Source: CAG-791 sp963658695
Lineage (GTDB): Bacteria; Bacillota; Clostridia; Lachnospirales; Lachnospiraceae
DNA length: 17,802 bases
Assembly (NCBI GenBank): GCA_963658695.1
Contig: CAVKRN010000052.1
Span: forward strand, 1 to 17,802
Direction: 5' to 3'
In this document: positions 15,445-17,802 of the stretch, one piece after another
How the letters are laid out: the number at the start of each line of letters is the position of its first letter
Numbering within the stretch: the stretch's first letter is position 1
Position numbers and translations under genes: made by a program
The notes under the pieces: generated by a model
What the model saw: only the letters and a program-made list of their open reading frames with translations
The model's database searches: none
What the model was told of the DNA's origin: nothing

Positions 15445-15591
15445 TCGTCTTTATCTTCCTCCCAACGAACCGTTTCTACGTTTTTGAACCGCACTTCCGG
15501 AAAAGTTCTGTTTTATTTATTAGGCCAACCATTTTGCAAGCGATATACCAGACAATTTCAATCATTATCCGCTTGCAGACATATTCACGAT
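15445..15591 (-). promoter_or_regulatory. rmlA-rmlC intergenic region with 8-bp perfect inverted repeat
   Basis: TGCAAGCG (15535-15542) is exactly inverted at 15570-15577 (CGCTTGCA), with a 27-base A+T-rich spacer; GATA/TATC can extend the stem past a bulge. In the transcript it lies about 14 bases after the rmlA stop. The spacer and the downstream TTGCAA...TAAAAC are A+T-rich and might contain a weak promoter for rmlC, but no hexamer pair is convincing. It could be an operator or a transcript hairpin that alters rmlC expression. No gene is seen here. Confidence 0.4.
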
Positions 15592-16461
15592 TCAAAGCCC
15601 GTCAGCCACCTCTACCAGGTATTTGCCGTAGTTCGTCTTCATCAGCGGCTCAGCCAGCTTCAGAAGCTGGTCCTTGTCGATGAAGCCGCGCTTGTATGCA
15701 ATCTCCTCAATGCAGGAAACATACAGTCCCTGACGCTTCTGGAATGTCGCAACGAAATTGGCTGCGTCCAGAAGGGAATCGTGGCTTCCTGTATCCAACC
15801 AGGCAAATCCGCGTCCCAACGTCTCCACGTAAAGATTTCCCTTTTCAAGATATACGTTGTTAATGCTGGTGATCTCGATCTCTCCGCGGGCGGAGGGCTT
15901 TACGTTCTTTGCAATTTCAACGACATCATTGTCATAAAAATACAGTCCCGGGACCGCATAGTTGGACTTCGGCTTTTCCGGCTTCTCCTCGATGGAGATG
16001 GCCTTCCCCGCCTCGTCAAATTCCACCACGCCGTAGGCGGTGGGATCCTTTACGTAGTAGCCGAAGATGGTAGCTCCGCTCTCCCTTTCGGCGGCATTCT
16101 GCAGCACTCTTGAGAAGCTCTGTCCATAGAAAATATTGTCGCCCAGGACCAGTGCACACGCATCATTTCCGATGAACTGCGCACCGATAATGAAAGCTTC
16201 CGCCAGTCCGTTCGGATGCTCCTGCACAGCGTAGGAAATGTTCATTCCCAGCTGCGCTCCATCTCCCAGAAGATCCTCAAATACCGGCAGATCCCGAGGC
16301 GTAGAAATGATCAGCACATCACGGATCCCCGCCAGCATCAGTGTGGACAGCGGATAATAAATCATCGGCTTGTCATAAACCGGCATGATCTGCTTGGAGA
16401 TTGCCTTCGTCAATGGATACAATCTTGTGCCGGATCCTCCGGCAAGAATAATTCCCTTCAT
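15592..16461 (-). CDS. rmlA: Glucose-1-phosphate thymidylyltransferase
   Basis: This 289-aa enzyme makes dTDP-glucose from glucose-1-phosphate and dTTP, the entry step to dTDP-rhamnose. It has the nucleotidyltransferase signature LAGGSGTRLYPLT (6-18), MPVYDKPMIYYPLSTLML (26-43), EHPNGLAEAF (81-90), VLGDNIFYG (105-113, metal-binding Asp108) and further on VEFDEAGKAISIEEKPEKPKS and WLDTGSHDSLLDAANF. The length is standard for RmlA (about 289-295). The start at 16461 is chosen because it matches the family N-terminus (MKGIILAGG) and GGAG lies six bases upstream; the eight-codon extension to 16485 lacks support. It follows rmlB after a 56-bp gap that contains a GC hairpin. Confidence 0.97.
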   Translation of the reverse strand: MKGIILAGGSGTRLYPLTKAISKQIMPVYDKPMIYYPLSTLMLAGIRDVLIISTPRDLPVFEDLLGDGAQLGMNISYAVQEHPNGLAEAFIIGAQFIGNDACALVLGDNIFYGQSFSRVLQNAAERESGATIFGYYVKDPTAYGVVEFDEAGKAISIEEKPEKPKSNYAVPGLYFYDNDVVEIAKNVKPSARGEIEITSINNVYLEKGNLYVETLGRGFAWLDTGSHDSLLDAANFVATFQKRQGLYVSCIEEIAYKRGFIDKDQLLKLAEPLMKTNYGKYLVEVADGL

Positions 16462-16467
16462 CTTCTT

Positions 16468-16471
16468 CTCC
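16468..16471 (-). promoter_or_regulatory. Shine-Dalgarno deciding the rmlA start
   Basis: GGAG followed by AAGAAG and ATG (16461) on the minus strand selects the start with the conserved MKGIILAGG N-terminus over the upstream ATG at 16485. Confidence 0.65.
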
Positions 16472-16475
16472 GTTT

Positions 16476-16498
16476 GCCGACGCACGGCCTTCGTCGGC
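16476..16498 (-). promoter_or_regulatory. Intercistronic GC hairpin between rmlB and rmlA
   Basis: GCCGACG (16476-16482) pairs perfectly with CGTCGGC (16492-16498) across a nine-base loop. On the transcript it lies 19 bases after the rmlB stop and ends four bases before the GGAG of rmlA. There is no U-run, so termination is unlikely; it may mark mRNA processing or modulate rmlA translation. Confidence 0.45.
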
Positions 16499-16517
16499 CG
16501 CTGCCTTTTTGTCGTCT

Positions 16518-17633
16518 TTATGCGTCCAGCGTCTTCTTATCACCGTACATGGTTTCGTAATACTGCTGATAATTGCCGCTGGTGATGTGCTCCATCCAGT
16601 CCATGTGTTCAAAATACCAGGCAATCGTCTTGCGAATGCCTTCTTTAAACATCGTTTCCGGCTCCCATCCAAGCTCCTTATGGATTTTGTCCGGCGCAAT
16701 CGCGTAGCGGCGGTCATGCCCTTTCCGATCCTCCACATAGGTGATCAGACTCTCGCTGACCTTTTCCTTTCTGGGATCGCTATCGTCCAGCTCCTCGCGG
16801 AGAACCTCCAGAATAGTCTTTACAATTTCAATATTCTGCTTCTCATTGTGGCCGCCGACGTTGTAGGTTTCAAAGAGTCTTCCGTTCTCCTGTACCAGAT
16901 CAATCGCCTTGCAGTGATCCTCTACGTACAGCCAGTCACGGACGTTCTTGCCGTCTCCGTAAACCGGAAGTGCCTTGCCGGACAACGCATTATTGATCAT
17001 CAGCGGAATCAGCTTTTCCGGGAACTGATACGGGCCGTAGTTGTTCGAGCAGTTGGTTATGTTGGCAGGGAAATGATAGGTATCCATATATGCCTTCACC
17101 AGCATGTCCGAAGAGGCCTTGGAGGCACTGTACGGGCTGTGGGGTGAATAGGGCGTCGTCTCATAAAAGTACGCGTTCGGATCCTCCGGAAGCGAGCCGT
17201 ACACCTCATCCGTGGATACATGGAGGAACTTTTTCCCCTCCTTATAGTTACCAAGAGGGTCCGGCCCCTCTGCCAACTCCCATGCTTCCTTTGCACAGTT
17301 GAGCATGTTCGCGGTTCCCATAACATTGGTCTGAACGAAGAGCTCCGGCTCCTTGATGGAACGGTCCACGTGAGACTCCGCCGCGAAATGAATCACACGG
17401 TCAATATCATTTTCACGGAAGATCTTGCGGATGGCTTCCTTATCGCAAATATCTGCCTTCACGAAGGTGTAATTCGGCAGGTTCTCCACATCCTTCAAGT
17501 TCTCCAGATTCCCGGCATAGGTCAGCTTATCCACATTGATAATACGAATGTCCTGACCGTACTTGTTCAGCATGTAATGAACAAAGTTCGAACCGATAAA
17601 GCCGGCGCCGCCTGTCACCAAAAACGTTTTCAT
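16518..17633 (-). CDS. rmlB: dTDP-glucose 4,6-dehydratase
   Basis: This 371-aa short-chain dehydrogenase-type enzyme converts dTDP-glucose to dTDP-4-keto-6-deoxyglucose using bound NAD. The N-terminal Rossmann motif TGGAGFIG (7-14) is followed by VDKLTYAGNLENL (34-46), HFAAESHVDRSI (82-93), HVSTDEVYG (138-146, with the catalytic Thr-Asp-Glu at 141-143) and the Tyr/Lys pair YSASK (Y168, K172). NNYGPYQFPEKLIPL and YGDGKNVRDWLYVEDHC complete the family pattern. An insertion around LAEGPDPLGNYKEGKK (120-135) lengthens it slightly beyond the usual 340-355. It is the first complete gene in transcription order, with GAGAGGG nine bases upstream of the start, and is likely the promoter-proximal gene of this transcript unless rmlD or others lie upstream. 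Confidence 0.97.
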   Translation of the reverse strand: MKTFLVTGGAGFIGSNFVHYMLNKYGQDIRIINVDKLTYAGNLENLKDVENLPNYTFVKADICDKEAIRKIFRENDIDRVIHFAAESHVDRSIKEPELFVQTNVMGTANMLNCAKEAWELAEGPDPLGNYKEGKKFLHVSTDEVYGSLPEDPNAYFYETTPYSPHSPYSASKASSDMLVKAYMDTYHFPANITNCSNNYGPYQFPEKLIPLMINNALSGKALPVYGDGKNVRDWLYVEDHCKAIDLVQENGRLFETYNVGGHNEKQNIEIVKTILEVLREELDDSDPRKEKVSESLITYVEDRKGHDRRYAIAPDKIHKELGWEPETMFKEGIRKTIAWYFEHMDWMEHITSGNYQQYYETMYGDKKTLDA

Positions 17634-17701
17634 TTATAGTATCCCTCTCACAAAACAAATATTATCTATGAATAGTTAGTAAACAGAATAAGACAAGCTA
17701 G

Positions 17702-17710
17702 AGTATACCA
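17702..17710 (-). promoter_or_regulatory. Candidate promoter for rmlB and the downstream operon
   Basis: On the minus strand TGGTATACT forms an extended -10 element (TGN plus TATACT, five of six consensus bases). The -35 position 17 bases upstream (TATCGC) is poor, as is often tolerated with extended -10 promoters. Transcription would begin near 17695, giving an A+T-rich leader of about 60 nt before rmlB. Another A+T-rich candidate (GATAATAT, nearer the gene) lacks a partner hexamer. Upstream DNA to 17802 contains short inverted repeats (ACCGAC at 17744-17749 and GTCGGT at 17779-17784) but no gene that can be called. Confidence 0.4.
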
Positions 17711-17802
17711 TATAATCCATACGTGCGATAGGCAGTTTCCTATACCGACACCTTGTCTTGGAGCTTCCGTCAGGAATGGTCGGTGCTCATGTTTTCCTCG
17801 CA

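Noticed and set aside
1..17802. CRISPR arrays, tRNA or rRNA genes, insertion sequences, transposase or integrase genes
   Set aside because: No regularly spaced repeats, cloverleaf-like segments, rRNA motifs or transposase/integrase motifs were seen on either strand.

Overview
The window is a surface-polysaccharide (cell-wall polymer or S-layer-type glycan) biosynthesis and export locus. All twelve recognisable genes lie on the minus strand, so transcription runs from about 17,700 down to 75. The genes abut or overlap, apart from a few structured gaps, and look like one operon or two or three nested transcripts. The protein families point to a Gram-positive anaerobe of the Clostridia: an approximately 574-residue PgcA-type phosphohexomutase, Firmicute-style tandem GT2 glycosyltransferases, AGGAGG-type ribosome binding sites and moderate G+C by eye. 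Something near Lachnospiraceae is plausible, but this is inference without any database search.

Layout in transcription order: (1) 17633-14827, the dTDP-rhamnose precursor genes rmlB, rmlA and rmlC; rmlD is not in the window. (2) 14823-12288, an ABC polysaccharide exporter: permease Wzm, then ATPase Wzt with a C-terminal substrate-recognition domain. The two genes are separated by a 277-bp gap holding a structured repeat element. (3) 12251-10032, a large methyltransferase fused to a degenerate-looking kinase fold and a C-terminal beta-rich module, next to wzt. (4) 9977-5824, two long GT2 proteins of 696 and 674 aa. (5) 5704-3980, phosphoglucomutase/phosphomannomutase. (6) 3919-1486, two more GT2 enzymes. 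(7) 1499-75, a WbaP/WcaJ-type polyprenyl-phosphate hexose-1-phosphate transferase that starts the chain.

Inferred working: the mutase makes glucose-1-phosphate; RmlA/B/C (plus an RmlD elsewhere) make dTDP-L-rhamnose; the last gene loads the first sugar-phosphate onto undecaprenyl phosphate; the GT2 enzymes build the chain on the cytoplasmic face; the methyltransferase-kinase protein probably caps the non-reducing end; Wzt-C may recognise the cap; and Wzm/Wzt exports the finished polymer. No Wzx flippase or Wzy polymerase is seen, which fits ABC-dependent export. The closest known logic is a mix of the Geobacillus S-layer glycan cluster (WbaP-type initiator, Rml, Wzm/Wzt, methyl cap) and E. 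coli O8/O9a WbdD (methyltransferase plus kinase).

The most unusual DNA-level signals are: the folded repeat between wzm and wzt, half of which recurs at the left edge of the window directly after the last gene; a perfect 20-bp-arm inverted repeat inside a glycosyltransferase coding sequence (3784-3825); and several GC hairpins placed just upstream of ribosome binding sites inside the operon.
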